Shown: positions 1 to 7,471 of the stretch, one piece after another
How the letters are laid out: each line of letters begins with the position of its first letter
Numbering within the stretch: position 1 is the stretch's first letter
Source: a bacterium
GTDB lineage: Bacteria > Cyanobacteriota > Vampirovibrionia > Gastranaerophilales > Gastranaerophilaceae
Assembly (NCBI GenBank): GCA_017444705.1
Contig: JAFSWA010000045.1
Coordinates: forward strand, 1 to 17,466
Reading direction: 5' to 3'
Length of the DNA: 17,466 nt
The notes under the pieces: generated by a model
Database searches by the model: none
Told to the model about the DNA's origin: nothing
Seen by the model: the letters and a program-made list of their open reading frames with translations, nothing else
Program-made: the position numbers and the translations under genes

Positions 1-581
1 CCGATATATGTTTCAGCTTTTAACCCAAATTCAAGAACGGAAAAATTTTCCCTCAGATTTTTAATAATCATTTTTATTGTCGGCATATTCCACGCAGACA
101 TCAAAGTTCCTGTTGCAAGATAGTATATTGCTTTGAACTTATTTTTCAAACCGACATTTTCAATATTTGCCTCTTTTATAATTGACTGTGCAAGGGTTAA
201 TCTTGCACGAGCTGAGCCAATCGGGTCGAGCTTTATTGCTGTTTCAAATTCAAAATTTGCTTCTATATATCTACCTGCAAGAGTCATAAAATATCCGGTA
301 TATAAATGTGCGTCTGCGTTACCCGGTGCAACTTTTACGGCTGCTTTGCACTGTTCAATTGCTCCGTCAAGACTTATTTGTCCGTTCTCATATAATAAAT
401 TTGCAAGCCTGTAATATGTTTCAGGCATATTAGGATTTAATTTTACTGCTTTTATATAATAGTCAATTGCAAGATTCAAATCTTTTACTTCACTATGCAA
501 AAGATATTTTTCGTGAAATTCTCTTGCAGCTTCAAGTGCCGTTTGTGCCTCTTCTTCATTATCTGTAAATGCTAATGCCAT
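1..581 (-). CDS. TPR-repeat protein, C-terminal part beyond the window
   Basis: Reading leftward from ATG 581, 193 codons are open to the window edge. Helix-pair repeats of the tetratricopeptide type are visible at about residues 35-68 (NLAIDYYIKAVKLNP... then ETYYRLANLLYENG), 72-105 (AIEQCKAAVKVAPGNADAHL) and 106-135 (ANFEFETAIKLDP). TPRs form scaffolds for protein-protein contacts, so no enzymatic role can be inferred. I see no signal peptide or membrane segment. Another in-frame ATG lies five codons upstream at 596, but the purine-rich AAAGAGAG just before 581 is the better ribosome site, so I prefer 581. The gene is divergent from the 945 gene and has its own extended -10. Identification as a TPR protein is secure; the partner and pathway are unknown. 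Confidence 0.85.
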   Translation of the reverse strand, partial: MALAFTDNEEEAQTALEAAREFHEKYLLHSEVKDLNLAIDYYIKAVKLNPNMPETYYRLANLLYENGQISLDGAIEQCKAAVKVAPGNADAHLYTGYFMTLAGRYIEANFEFETAIKLDPIGSARARLTLAQSIIKEANIENVGLKNKFKAIYYLATGTLMSAWNMPTIKMIIKNLRENFSVLEFGLKAETYI

Positions 582-625
582 TTGTCTCTCTTTCATTTTA
601 TTCAGTAATATTAAACTATGTTTTT

Positions 626-634
626 ATTATAACA
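626..634 (-). promoter_or_regulatory. Extended -10 for the TPR gene
   Basis: On the minus strand TGT-TATAAT is a perfect -10 with an upstream TG (extended -10), 45-50 bases before the likely start codon. No good -35 is present at 16-18 bp, which is tolerable for an extended -10 promoter. Just upstream are two direct copies of CATGCC (plus-strand GGCATG at 641-646 and 652-657), 11 bp apart, which could be an activator site. Confidence 0.4.
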
Positions 635-721
635 AATTTTGGCATGAGTACGGCATGGGACATGAAAAAATCATCCGTTTGGAGTAATCATGGTTAAATC
701 ATTAAATTTATGATTTTATTG

Positions 722-750
722 TTGACAAAAATTTTTTTTTATTATATTAT
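722..750 (+). promoter_or_regulatory. Sigma70-type promoter for the 945 gene
   Basis: A perfect -35 TTGACA (722-727) is separated by 17 bp from TATTAT (745-750), five of six matches to the -10 consensus. Transcription should begin near 757, giving an untranslated leader of about 190 nt before the 945 start codon. The spacer is an unusual A/T tract. A long palindrome overlaps the -10 and start point (see 748-771). Confidence 0.6.
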
Positions 751-771
751 GTTACTATGAATAGTAACATA
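748..771. promoter_or_regulatory. Perfect 24-bp palindrome, probable operator
   Basis: Arms TATGTTACTAT (748-758) and ATAGTAACATA (761-771) are exact reverse complements around a GA centre. The palindrome covers the last three bases of the -10 and the predicted start point, which is where a dimeric repressor would block RNA polymerase. The 2-nt loop makes an RNA hairpin less attractive than a DNA site. The ten-base half-site ATGTTACTAT recurs at 7343-7352, upstream of the HD-protein gene. The cognate regulator is not identifiable here. Confidence 0.5.
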
Positions 772-920
772 TCTTTAAAGCTCAATTTTTATTGGTGGTG
801 CCGTTAAGTTTAACTGCCTTATTTTATTATGAGTTTTAGTCAAAAGGCAGTTAAATCCTGATAGATTTGTCTGTCTTAAATTTTCTTTGTTTCGACAAAT
901 TTATCGGATGATAGTTTTTT
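757..920 (+). ncRNA. Structured leader or small RNA upstream of the 945 gene
   Basis: Between the promoter and the 945 gene lie two strong consecutive hairpins. Hairpin 1 has a perfect 12-bp stem, TTTAACTGCCTT (809-820) with AAGGCAGTTAAA (844-855). Hairpin 2 has an imperfect 15-16-bp stem, ATCC-bulge-GATAGATTTGTC (855-871) with GACAAATTTATCGGAT (894-909), containing one G-U pair and one bulged base. A T6 run (915-920) follows the second hairpin by about 5 nt, so it could act as an attenuator or as the 3' end of a small RNA. I cannot match it to a known riboswitch class. Confidence 0.4.
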
Positions 921-944
921 AAAGTCGAAAATAAGGAATATAAA

Positions 945-2192
945 ATGCAAAATAAAATATTGATAAATACATTACCAAAATATTTAAAGCCGATGGCAAA
1001 GTTTGTAAGACATCAGGAACAGGCATCAGGACTTTCTACATCAAGATTTATACAGGATGTTTCTACGTGTTTGATTCCAAAGGCTGTTTTTTCAAGAAGT
1101 ATTGCAGATTTGTCAGAAAATGCTTTTTTAGAGATGTCAGAGGAAAGCTTAATGTATTTTGTCCCGACGATTTTAGGGCAAAAAATTGCGAGGAAATTTT
1201 TTTCAAAAGAATTGTCAGACGAAATGAAAAAGGCTGTTGCGACAACCGGGGTAAAGCTTTTGGAAAATGCAAAAGCAAACAAGATGTTAAATAATAGGGT
1301 GCTGCCTGTAAAAGCAGCAATTGCACTTGCCGCAACGGCAATTCCTCTTACTGAATTTTCACTTAATTATATAAAAAATCTTTTTACATTAAAAGTTTTT
1401 AAGAAGAGTGATTTTAAAAATATAGCGTCACTTGAAAATAAAAGTGAGGATAAAGTACATCAGGAAAAAGTAAAAAACAGTGCAATAAAGCATATCAAAC
1501 TTGCGGGAGGAATATATGCCGGGCTATTAGGACTTGGTGTTTTGCTTGCCGCAAGAGGAAAAAACTCCAAAATATTGCAAAATCTTTCTGAAATGATAGT
1601 TGCTCCTGGAACAAAGTTATTTAAAAATTCGCCGAAATTAAAGGATTTTGTAAATAAATATTTTTGTATAGATTTTAACAGTCAGAATAATAAACTTGTT
1701 TTAAGCAAAGGACAGTTGACAACCAGCGTATTGGTTGGCGGTTTGGGATATTTTGGTGCTTCGGCAGACAGAGGTAAAGAAAATTTGAAAGAAACGGCGA
1801 CCCGTTTTCCGATTGTAGGAATGTACGTTATAACCGGAAGTGAATTAGTTGAAGAAGGGTTTAAAAAATTGTTGTATAAATTCGGAAAGTGTAAGGATAT
1901 GATAGACAAAAACCTGAAAGTTCCTGCGTTTGATAAAATTGAAGAATTGGCAAAAAACCTTGCACAAAAACGAGGCACTACCATTGAAAACATGTACAAA
2001 TCCCTTGTAAAACAAAAAGTTCTGATATCCGGTTTACCTTATGTTTTTGCAATAGGGGTAATGGGCTTTTTTGTTGCGGGAATGACAAATTATTCCACAA
2101 AAAAACGATATCAGGCATCAATTAAAAATCAAAAAAAATCTGTTAACGGTTTCCAATCTCTGCCTGAAACTTTAAAACCCAAGTTTTTTTAA
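945..2192 (+). CDS. Hypothetical multi-pass membrane protein (415 aa)
   Basis: I do not recognise a family. ATG 945 is preceded by AAGGA (933-937) at 7-nt spacing, a convincing start. Hydrophobic segments that could cross the membrane lie at about residues 121-143, 186-203, 258-272 and 358-382, the last the clearest, with glycine-rich cores such as GGIYAGLLGLGVLLAARG. A weaker one lies near 286-300. Between them are basic stretches rich in Lys and Asn. There is no N-terminal signal peptide and no catalytic motif. Lys/Asn content matches the neighbouring genes, so nothing suggests recent transfer. Expression is probably controlled by the palindrome-bearing promoter and structured leader upstream. 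The ORF is surely coding; its function is unknown. Confidence 0.8.
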   Translation: MQNKILINTLPKYLKPMAKFVRHQEQASGLSTSRFIQDVSTCLIPKAVFSRSIADLSENAFLEMSEESLMYFVPTILGQKIARKFFSKELSDEMKKAVATTGVKLLENAKANKMLNNRVLPVKAAIALAATAIPLTEFSLNYIKNLFTLKVFKKSDFKNIASLENKSEDKVHQEKVKNSAIKHIKLAGGIYAGLLGLGVLLAARGKNSKILQNLSEMIVAPGTKLFKNSPKLKDFVNKYFCIDFNSQNNKLVLSKGQLTTSVLVGGLGYFGASADRGKENLKETATRFPIVGMYVITGSELVEEGFKKLLYKFGKCKDMIDKNLKVPAFDKIEELAKNLAQKRGTTIENMYKSLVKQKVLISGLPYVFAIGVMGFFVAGMTNYSTKKRYQASIKNQKKSVNGFQSLPETLKPKFF

Positions 2193-2225
2193 ATTATTTA
2201 AATGTAAAGAAATGTAACAATAACT

Positions 2226-2262
2226 ATCTATACTTGAAATATAGATTATTTTAAATTAGAAT
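2226..2262 (+). promoter_or_regulatory. Promoter for the TolC-fusion gene, with overlapping small dyad
   Basis: TTGAAA (2234-2239), a 17-bp spacer and TAGAAT (2257-2262) form a good sigma70 promoter, with a start near 2269. It overlaps a dyad, ATCTATA (2226-2232) with TATAGAT (2240-2246), which could be a weak AT-rich terminator for the preceding gene or a regulator site at the -35. Confidence 0.5.
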
Positions 2263-2316
2263 TTATGTAAATTAAAAAATAATATACAAATGAGAGATAA
2301 AATAAAAGGAGATATT

Positions 2317-4857
2317 ATGAAAAGGATTATTGCGGCAGTTTTATGCTTATTAATGGCGGGATTACAGTCCGGTTTTGTTATGGCTGTCGAAAAAGAAATT
2401 ACATTAACGAGTGATGAATCAAAAATCGCTTCCGAAAGTGCTAATCAGACAGATGCACAGGCAAAAGCAAGAGCGGAAGCAATGAAAGCAGAAGCAATGA
2501 AAGCTCAAATGCTTGCCATTCAAGGAGCTCACCCGAATATAAAGCAAATAACATATGCTAAAAATGCAAAAACGTTGAGTTATGCTTTTATATTTGATGG
2601 TCCGTCAAGCAGAAATGATGCTATTTTAGAACAGTTTAAAAAAGCTATTACGATTACATCTGCACCGGATTTTAAAGCAAATTTCCCTAAAAATCTTGTC
2701 TTTACAGGTGATTGGACGGAAGCAAAAGTCAAACAACTTTCAGACAAAGCTTTGGCTTCAAACGCAAACGTTGTAATTTCGTTGGGATATATGTCATCTC
2801 AATATTTGAATGCAAAAAATGACAGAAAAAAATTCGCTATTACAATTGACCAATACGGTTTAAGAGATTTGGGACAAAATTTCTTTAACCCGATTTCTCA
2901 ATCGGTAAAAGGTATTCAGTCTTTCCACAGATTGGTTAACTTTAAAAAATTAGCAGTTTTGATGAATGAAAATTATTATAATTTAAAAACAGATTGGCAT
3001 AAAACAGTCGGGGATAAATTGCAGGGATTTGAATATGTTATTATTCCGACAAACAATGATATTGAAACGGTTTTATCAAAAATTCCGTCAGACTGTGACG
3101 CTGTTGTCTTTACACCGATGTATAATTTAACGGATGATAAGAAACAACAATTAATTGATAAACTTAATGAAAAACATTTATACACATATTCGACAATGGG
3201 GAAAGAAGATGTTGAAGATGGTGTATTGATGGGTATCGGTGCAATTGATTTAGACAGGAAAATTGCGGAACAAACCTCGTTCAACATTAAAGGGGTATTA
3301 ATGGGCAAAGGTGCTCCTCAAACAAGTAAATTGCAGTTTTATGAAGATGAAGTTGTTTATATAAATAAAGATACGGCGGATGCTATCGGATATCAGCCTC
3401 ACCTGAGAGTTTTGAATAATGCTGAGGTTATTTCTCATAAACCGAAAGAAGTTTTCACTTTATCTGCGGTTTTCGATACGTTAGAAAAACAGAACCTTGA
3501 TATTGAAAGAAAAGCCCTTTTGGTTAAAGCTGCAAGAAGAGCTGCGGTTGCAGCGACATTGAGATATTTGCCGACATTTAGTATGACACTAGGATATCAG
3601 CAGTACAACAATGCGTATGCGGATTCTACTGCACTTTCATATCCTGAGAAAACAGGTGTATTCAGAATAGGTTTAGACCAAGTTATTTATTCACCGGCAT
3701 TGGTTACAAATATTTTAGTTCATAAAAAGAAATTAGATTTTTCTAAACATGAAAAATTTATGACGGAACAAAATATGGGTATTGATATTGCTCTTTTATA
3801 CATTGATATGATGAAGTTAAAAAATGCAATTGATATTCAGAAAGAGCATGTAAAAGATGCGAGAGAAAATCTTGCTATTGCCAGAGTTCGTGAGAAAAAA
3901 GGTGACAGCGGAAAAGAAGAAATTATGAGATGGGCTTCTCAGCTTAATATAAGTGAACAGAAACTTCTTGATATGAATGCTGAATATAAAAACTTAAAAA
4001 TTACGATTAATAAAATGTTAAACCGTGATGAAAAAACAGATTTTGAATTAGCTCCGTTGAATGCAATGGATCCTGCGTTCTATACAAGAGAAATTAATAT
4101 TATCGATTATGTGTCAACACCAAAATATCTTGAAGAATTTACTCAGATGTTGGTTGACGAATCATATAAGGTTTCACCGGAATTGGCAAAACTCCGTGCG
4201 GCAATAAAAATGAAAGATTATGAAATGGGTATGTATGTTCAAAAGTTTGTTTTGCCGGATGCAAAATTATCTTTGGAATATACTTCATTGATGAATCCAT
4301 CATACGCAAAAGATGTACATGTATTGCAACCATTGGGACCCGGGGGTGCACATATTCCTATAAATATGGGACACCCTAATTCAACTAACTTGAAGTTTGG
4401 CATATTTGCTCAATGGAAACCTATTGAAGGTGGTACAAAATTTGCGGAAATTGCAAGAGTAAAAGCAGAAAGAGATGAATTATACAGATATTCGGATTCC
4501 GTAAAATTGGAATTGGAAAGCAGAATTCGCTCGGTAATTAACAAAGCTATTGCAGAATATTTTAGTATTGAAAAGAATTATAAAGCTATGTATGCTGCTC
4601 AAGAAAATTATGAAGATGTTAAACAAATGTATTTGAAAGGTGAATCAGGAATTGCACAGCTAATTGATGCAGAAGATGTTTATCTTGATTCAAAATTACA
4701 AGCACTAAATTCTCAATATGAATTTTTAGAGCAGTTAGTATGGGTACAACGTTCTATCTGTGCTGTTAATTGGGTAAATGCTACTCCGGAAGCAAGAGAC
4801 TTTATTAAGAAAGTAAAAGAGAAAATTGAAAAAAGAAGCGATATTCAATTATTGTAA
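2317..4857 (+). CDS. Fusion of periplasmic substrate-binding-like domain and TolC-type outer membrane efflux protein
   Basis: Start 2317 is chosen over an in-frame ATG at 2290 because AGGAG (2307-2311) precedes it and the product then opens with a signal peptide (basic MKR, hydrophobic core, likely cleavage after V-M-A at residue 23). The mature protein has an Ala/Lys/Gln-rich helical spacer (about 40-75). Residues about 80-360 resemble the ABC-type substrate-binding family PF04392, including a DAVVFTPMYNL strand and, near the end, GVLMGIGAIDLDRK followed by VVYINKDTADAIGY. Residues about 380-835 form a TolC-like domain with paired repeats, RYLPTFSMTLGY strands, long coiled-coil helices and a typical closing repeat (KGESGIAQLIDAEDVYLDSK). 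TolC proteins form the outer-membrane channel of type I secretion and efflux systems and are normally 450-500 aa; at 846 aa the extra half is the fused domain. No inner-membrane pump or adaptor gene is nearby. The TolC half is secure; the ligand-binding half is recognised by pattern only. Confidence 0.8.
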   Translation: MKRIIAAVLCLLMAGLQSGFVMAVEKEITLTSDESKIASESANQTDAQAKARAEAMKAEAMKAQMLAIQGAHPNIKQITYAKNAKTLSYAFIFDGPSSRNDAILEQFKKAITITSAPDFKANFPKNLVFTGDWTEAKVKQLSDKALASNANVVISLGYMSSQYLNAKNDRKKFAITIDQYGLRDLGQNFFNPISQSVKGIQSFHRLVNFKKLAVLMNENYYNLKTDWHKTVGDKLQGFEYVIIPTNNDIETVLSKIPSDCDAVVFTPMYNLTDDKKQQLIDKLNEKHLYTYSTMGKEDVEDGVLMGIGAIDLDRKIAEQTSFNIKGVLMGKGAPQTSKLQFYEDEVVYINKDTADAIGYQPHLRVLNNAEVISHKPKEVFTLSAVFDTLEKQNLDIERKALLVKAARRAAVAATLRYLPTFSMTLGYQQYNNAYADSTALSYPEKTGVFRIGLDQVIYSPALVTNILVHKKKLDFSKHEKFMTEQNMGIDIALLYIDMMKLKNAIDIQKEHVKDARENLAIARVREKKGDSGKEEIMRWASQLNISEQKLLDMNAEYKNLKITINKMLNRDEKTDFELAPLNAMDPAFYTREINIIDYVSTPKYLEEFTQMLVDESYKVSPELAKLRAAIKMKDYEMGMYVQKFVLPDAKLSLEYTSLMNPSYAKDVHVLQPLGPGGAHIPINMGHPNSTNLKFGIFAQWKPIEGGTKFAEIARVKAERDELYRYSDSVKLELESRIRSVINKAIAEYFSIEKNYKAMYAAQENYEDVKQMYLKGESGIAQLIDAEDVYLDSKLQALNSQYEFLEQLVWVQRSICAVNWVNATPEARDFIKKVKEKIEKRSDIQLL

Positions 4858-4861
4858 TAAT

Positions 4862-4889
4862 TTGGCAAAATCATTGATAGTGCTATAAT
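4862..4889 (+). promoter_or_regulatory. Strong promoter for the acyl ligase gene
   Basis: TTGGCA (4862-4867), 16 bp, then a perfect TATAAT (4884-4889) preceded by TGC, which supplies an extended -10. The start point would be near 4896, so the leader is only about 25 nt. This argues that the ligase gene is transcribed independently of the upstream TolC-fusion gene. Confidence 0.65.
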
Positions 4890-4920
4890 AATATTGTTAC
4901 AGGCATGAGTGAGGAACTAT

Positions 4921-6642
4921 ATGGAAACTGAAAACACAACAAAATATGAATCCATGGTAAAAAAGGCTTTACAAAAAGAAAATATGCTATTATTTCTTGA
5001 AAATAAAACCTTAGAATATGAAAGCAGAATTGCTTTGGCAATGCGAACTTCATATGGATGGAAGGAATTTACATATAAGGGACTCGGGTATATGTCAAGA
5101 AAATTGGCGTCATACTTTATAAATGATTTGCAGGTTGCAAAAGGAGACAAGGTAGCAATTCTTTCTGAATCTATGCCTGAGTACGGAAGTTGTGTTTTTG
5201 CAAATGTTATTGCCGGAATGACAACAATTCCTTTGGATATAAAATTAACGATATATGAACTTCGTTCAATTTTAAAAGATTGTGAACCTAAAATTATAAT
5301 GGCTTCCAGAGCTCATAAGCATGATGCATATAAGTTAAAAGAAGAGATTCCTTCTGTTGAACATATAATTATTATGGATGAGCATGTTAATGAAGAAGGC
5401 TATCAGACTCTTTATTCCATACCAAACAGAAGTGATTGTAAGTGGCGTCACAGAAGTAAAAAATCAACTGCCTTGATTATCTATACTTCCGGAACAACAG
5501 GTTCTCCAAAAGGTGTAGAAATATCGTTTGAGAATATATTTTCTCAACTGCAAGGTTTTCAACCTCTTGCTGATACTTTCTTTAAAGACAGATCAAAGGG
5601 TATGAATGTTTTGTCAATATTACCAATGAATCATTTGTTTGAAATGACTGTCGGATTTGCAACATTTTTATCTTTCGGCTTGTCGGTATATTATACAAGC
5701 AGTTTAAAACCAAAAGATATATTAGGCATAATGAAAGAAAAACAGGTTGACTTTATGATTGTTGTACCGGCATTTTTGAAATTACTAAAAGCCGGTGTTG
5801 AAGCTGAATTGAAGAATATGCCCAAAACAATTCAAACAATGTTTAAGTTTATGTTATTTATTGCAAAAAGAATTCCGAGTTTCAGAGTAAGAAGATGGCT
5901 TTTCCAAAGTATTCATAAGAAGTTTGGAGGAAGATTCCATGCATGTATTACAGGGGGTGCACCTCTTGATTGCTCTGTTGGTGAATTTTTTGAAACTATC
6001 GGTATTAAAATATATCAAGGTTACGGCTTAACAGAGACAAGTCCTGTTGTATCCGTTAATTACGATAAAAGAAATGTAATGAAATCGGTAGGTCATCCGC
6101 TTTTGGGGTTTGAGGCAAAAACTGATGCTGAAACGGGTGAACTTATGCTAAGAGGTAAATCGATTATGAAAGGTTATCATAATCAACCGGAATTAACAGC
6201 AGAAGTTATTGATAAAGACGGTTGGCTTCATACCGGTGATGTTGCAAGTATTGACAAAGACGGTCATATATATATTACAGGCAGAATTAAAAATATGATT
6301 GTTCTTAATGGCGGCAAGAAAGTATTTCCTGAGGAAGTTGAATCTGTTTTGGAAAATTCTGAAGAATTTGCAGAAGTTTGTGTTCTCGGACAAAAAAGAG
6401 AAGGCGGCGAAAAAGACGGAACAGAAGAAATTGTTGCTATTATTGTTCCAAAAGAAAAACATTTATCCTTGTCGGATGATGAACTTGAAAAAATGGTCAG
6501 AGCAGAGGTTAAGACTCTTTCAATGCAATTGGCACCATACAAACGTCCTGTAAATATTGTTGTAAGACGTGAGGGGCTTCCAAAAACTACTACAAGAAAA
6601 GTTAAACGTCTTGAAGTCAAAAAAATGCTTGCAGGGGTGTAA
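4921..6642 (+). CDS. AMP-forming long-chain fatty acid ligase (acyl-CoA or acyl-ACP synthetase)
   Basis: This is a member of the ANL adenylate-forming superfamily. It activates a fatty acid with ATP to an acyl-adenylate and then transfers it to CoA or acyl carrier protein. Core motifs appear in order: the nucleotide loop YTSGTTGSPKG (188-198), NHLFE (237-241), YQGYGLTETSP (365-375), GWLHTGD (434-440), the hinge GRIKNM (454-459) and the C-terminal LPKTTTRKVKR (553-563), whose K560 is the expected catalytic lysine. The usual Gly before that Lys is Arg. Length, 573 aa, is normal for FadD/COG1022 enzymes. ATG 4921 has GAGGA just upstream; an in-frame GTG four codons earlier is less likely. There is no membrane anchor, so it acts at the cytoplasmic face. 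CoA versus ACP as acceptor cannot be decided from sequence. Confidence 0.92.
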   Translation: METENTTKYESMVKKALQKENMLLFLENKTLEYESRIALAMRTSYGWKEFTYKGLGYMSRKLASYFINDLQVAKGDKVAILSESMPEYGSCVFANVIAGMTTIPLDIKLTIYELRSILKDCEPKIIMASRAHKHDAYKLKEEIPSVEHIIIMDEHVNEEGYQTLYSIPNRSDCKWRHRSKKSTALIIYTSGTTGSPKGVEISFENIFSQLQGFQPLADTFFKDRSKGMNVLSILPMNHLFEMTVGFATFLSFGLSVYYTSSLKPKDILGIMKEKQVDFMIVVPAFLKLLKAGVEAELKNMPKTIQTMFKFMLFIAKRIPSFRVRRWLFQSIHKKFGGRFHACITGGAPLDCSVGEFFETIGIKIYQGYGLTETSPVVSVNYDKRNVMKSVGHPLLGFEAKTDAETGELMLRGKSIMKGYHNQPELTAEVIDKDGWLHTGDVASIDKDGHIYITGRIKNMIVLNGGKKVFPEEVESVLENSEEFAEVCVLGQKREGGEKDGTEEIVAIIVPKEKHLSLSDDELEKMVRAEVKTLSMQLAPYKRPVNIVVRREGLPKTTTRKVKRLEVKKMLAGV

Positions 6643-6678
6643 AATTAATTATACATACAACTTTATAAATACATATTT

Positions 6679-6704
6679 AAAAAGGCATACATTGTATGCC
6701 TTTT
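6679..6704. terminator. Bidirectional intrinsic terminator
   Basis: GGCATAC (6684-6690) and GTATGCC (6694-6700) form a 7-bp stem with a 3-nt loop. Flanking A and T runs extend the stem and provide a T-tract on both strands. It sits between the convergent ends of the acyl ligase gene and yajQ and would stop both. Confidence 0.85.
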
Positions 6705-6727
6705 CTTTTTATTTCGTAAAAATTAAA

Positions 6728-7228
6728 TTATCTGTAATTTTGAAATTGCAATGGTATGTCATATTTATCGGCATTTTCTCTAAGAAGTTTTATAACGTCT
6801 TGTAAATCGTCTTTGCTCTTGCCTGTTACTCTTATCTGTTCTCCTTGAATTGACGGCTGAACCTTTAATTTTGAACCTTTAATATCGGCAACAATTTTCT
6901 TTGCCAACTCCTGAGAAACACCTTTTTTAAGATTAAACACCTGACGGACATTTCCTCCAAGTGCGTTTTCAACTGTTTGTGGGTCAAGAATTTTTATACT
7001 GAGATTTCTTTTAACTAACTTTGACTGTAAAATATCTGTGATATTTTTCAATTTCATATCGTCATTTGTGGTAATTGTAATTGACTTGTCCGCATCCAAC
7101 TCAACCTTTGAATTAGAATCTTTCAGGTCAAATCTTGTTGTAATTTCTCTTTGAACTTGGTCTATCGCATTAACCAACTCTTGTTTGTCAAATTCTGACA
7201 CAATATCAAAACTACATTCTTTAGCCAT
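6728..7228 (-). CDS. yajQ: YajQ family nucleotide-binding protein
   Basis: The product is 166 aa, close to the 163 aa of E. coli YajQ. It shows the family's opening (SFDIVSEFDKQELVNAIDQ), the following I-TTRFDLK segment and the central QVFNLKKGVSQE-AKKIV segment. The C-terminal QIRVTGKSKDDLQDVI is also typical, and it ends in the family's LPLQF-NYR-like tail (here IPLQFQNYR). YajQ proteins have two ferredoxin-like domains and bind nucleotides; a Xanthomonas/Pseudomonas member binds cyclic di-GMP and works with a transcription factor. Which ligand applies here is unknown. The start has AAGGAG upstream with good spacing. It is a single-gene unit with its own promoter (7257-7285) and the shared terminator 6679-6704. 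Confidence 0.93.
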   Translation of the reverse strand: MAKECSFDIVSEFDKQELVNAIDQVQREITTRFDLKDSNSKVELDADKSITITTNDDMKLKNITDILQSKLVKRNLSIKILDPQTVENALGGNVRQVFNLKKGVSQELAKKIVADIKGSKLKVQPSIQGEQIRVTGKSKDDLQDVIKLLRENADKYDIPLQFQNYR

Positions 7229-7256
7229 AATAAATACTCCTTTTCCTTTCCCTTTT

Positions 7257-7285
7257 ATTATAAAAGGAGTTTTATAAAATTACAA
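7257..7285 (-). promoter_or_regulatory. Promoter for yajQ, with palindromic -10
   Basis: On the minus strand TTGTAA (7285-7280), 17 bp, and a perfect TATAAT (7262-7257) place the start near 7250, about 22 nt before the start codon. The -10 is embedded in the dyad CCTTTTA-TTA-TAAAAGG (7251-7267), a possible regulator site. Confidence 0.55.
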
Positions 7286-7471
7286 CTCTATTTTATTTTT
7301 TCTTTCTTCAATTTTTTAATTAAATACTTGTTAACTGCGAAAATGTTACTATATGTTGAAGTTTGAATCGGAAGTCAGCTTTTTATAAAGTTTTGTTACG
7401 ATATTTCAACTTTCTGTAAATACTAAAAATTATATTTTTTTATTTATATAGTTATTTAGGAATGGGTTAAT

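Noticed and set aside
133..414. 93-codon plus-strand frame opposite the TPR gene.
   Set aside because: The opposite strand encodes clear TPR repeats; this frame has no ribosome site or family features.
6264..6620. 118-codon minus-strand frame inside the acyl ligase gene.
   Set aside because: It lies entirely under the conserved C-terminal motifs of the ligase and is Ser/Thr-rich in the manner of antisense shadows.
7236..7270. ACTCCTTTT / AAAAGGAGT pairing that would hide the yajQ ribosome-binding site, with a competing hairpin (an apparent RNA switch).
   Set aside because: The upstream half lies within the -35/-10 spacer of the best yajQ promoter (TTGTAA-17-TATAAT), so a transcript starting near 7250 would not contain it. 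It would matter only if an upstream promoter is used.
7363..7389. TTGAAT / TATAAA as a promoter for the HD-protein gene.
   Set aside because: The spacer is 15 bp and both boxes are imperfect; no better promoter was found in 7286-7471, so none is called.
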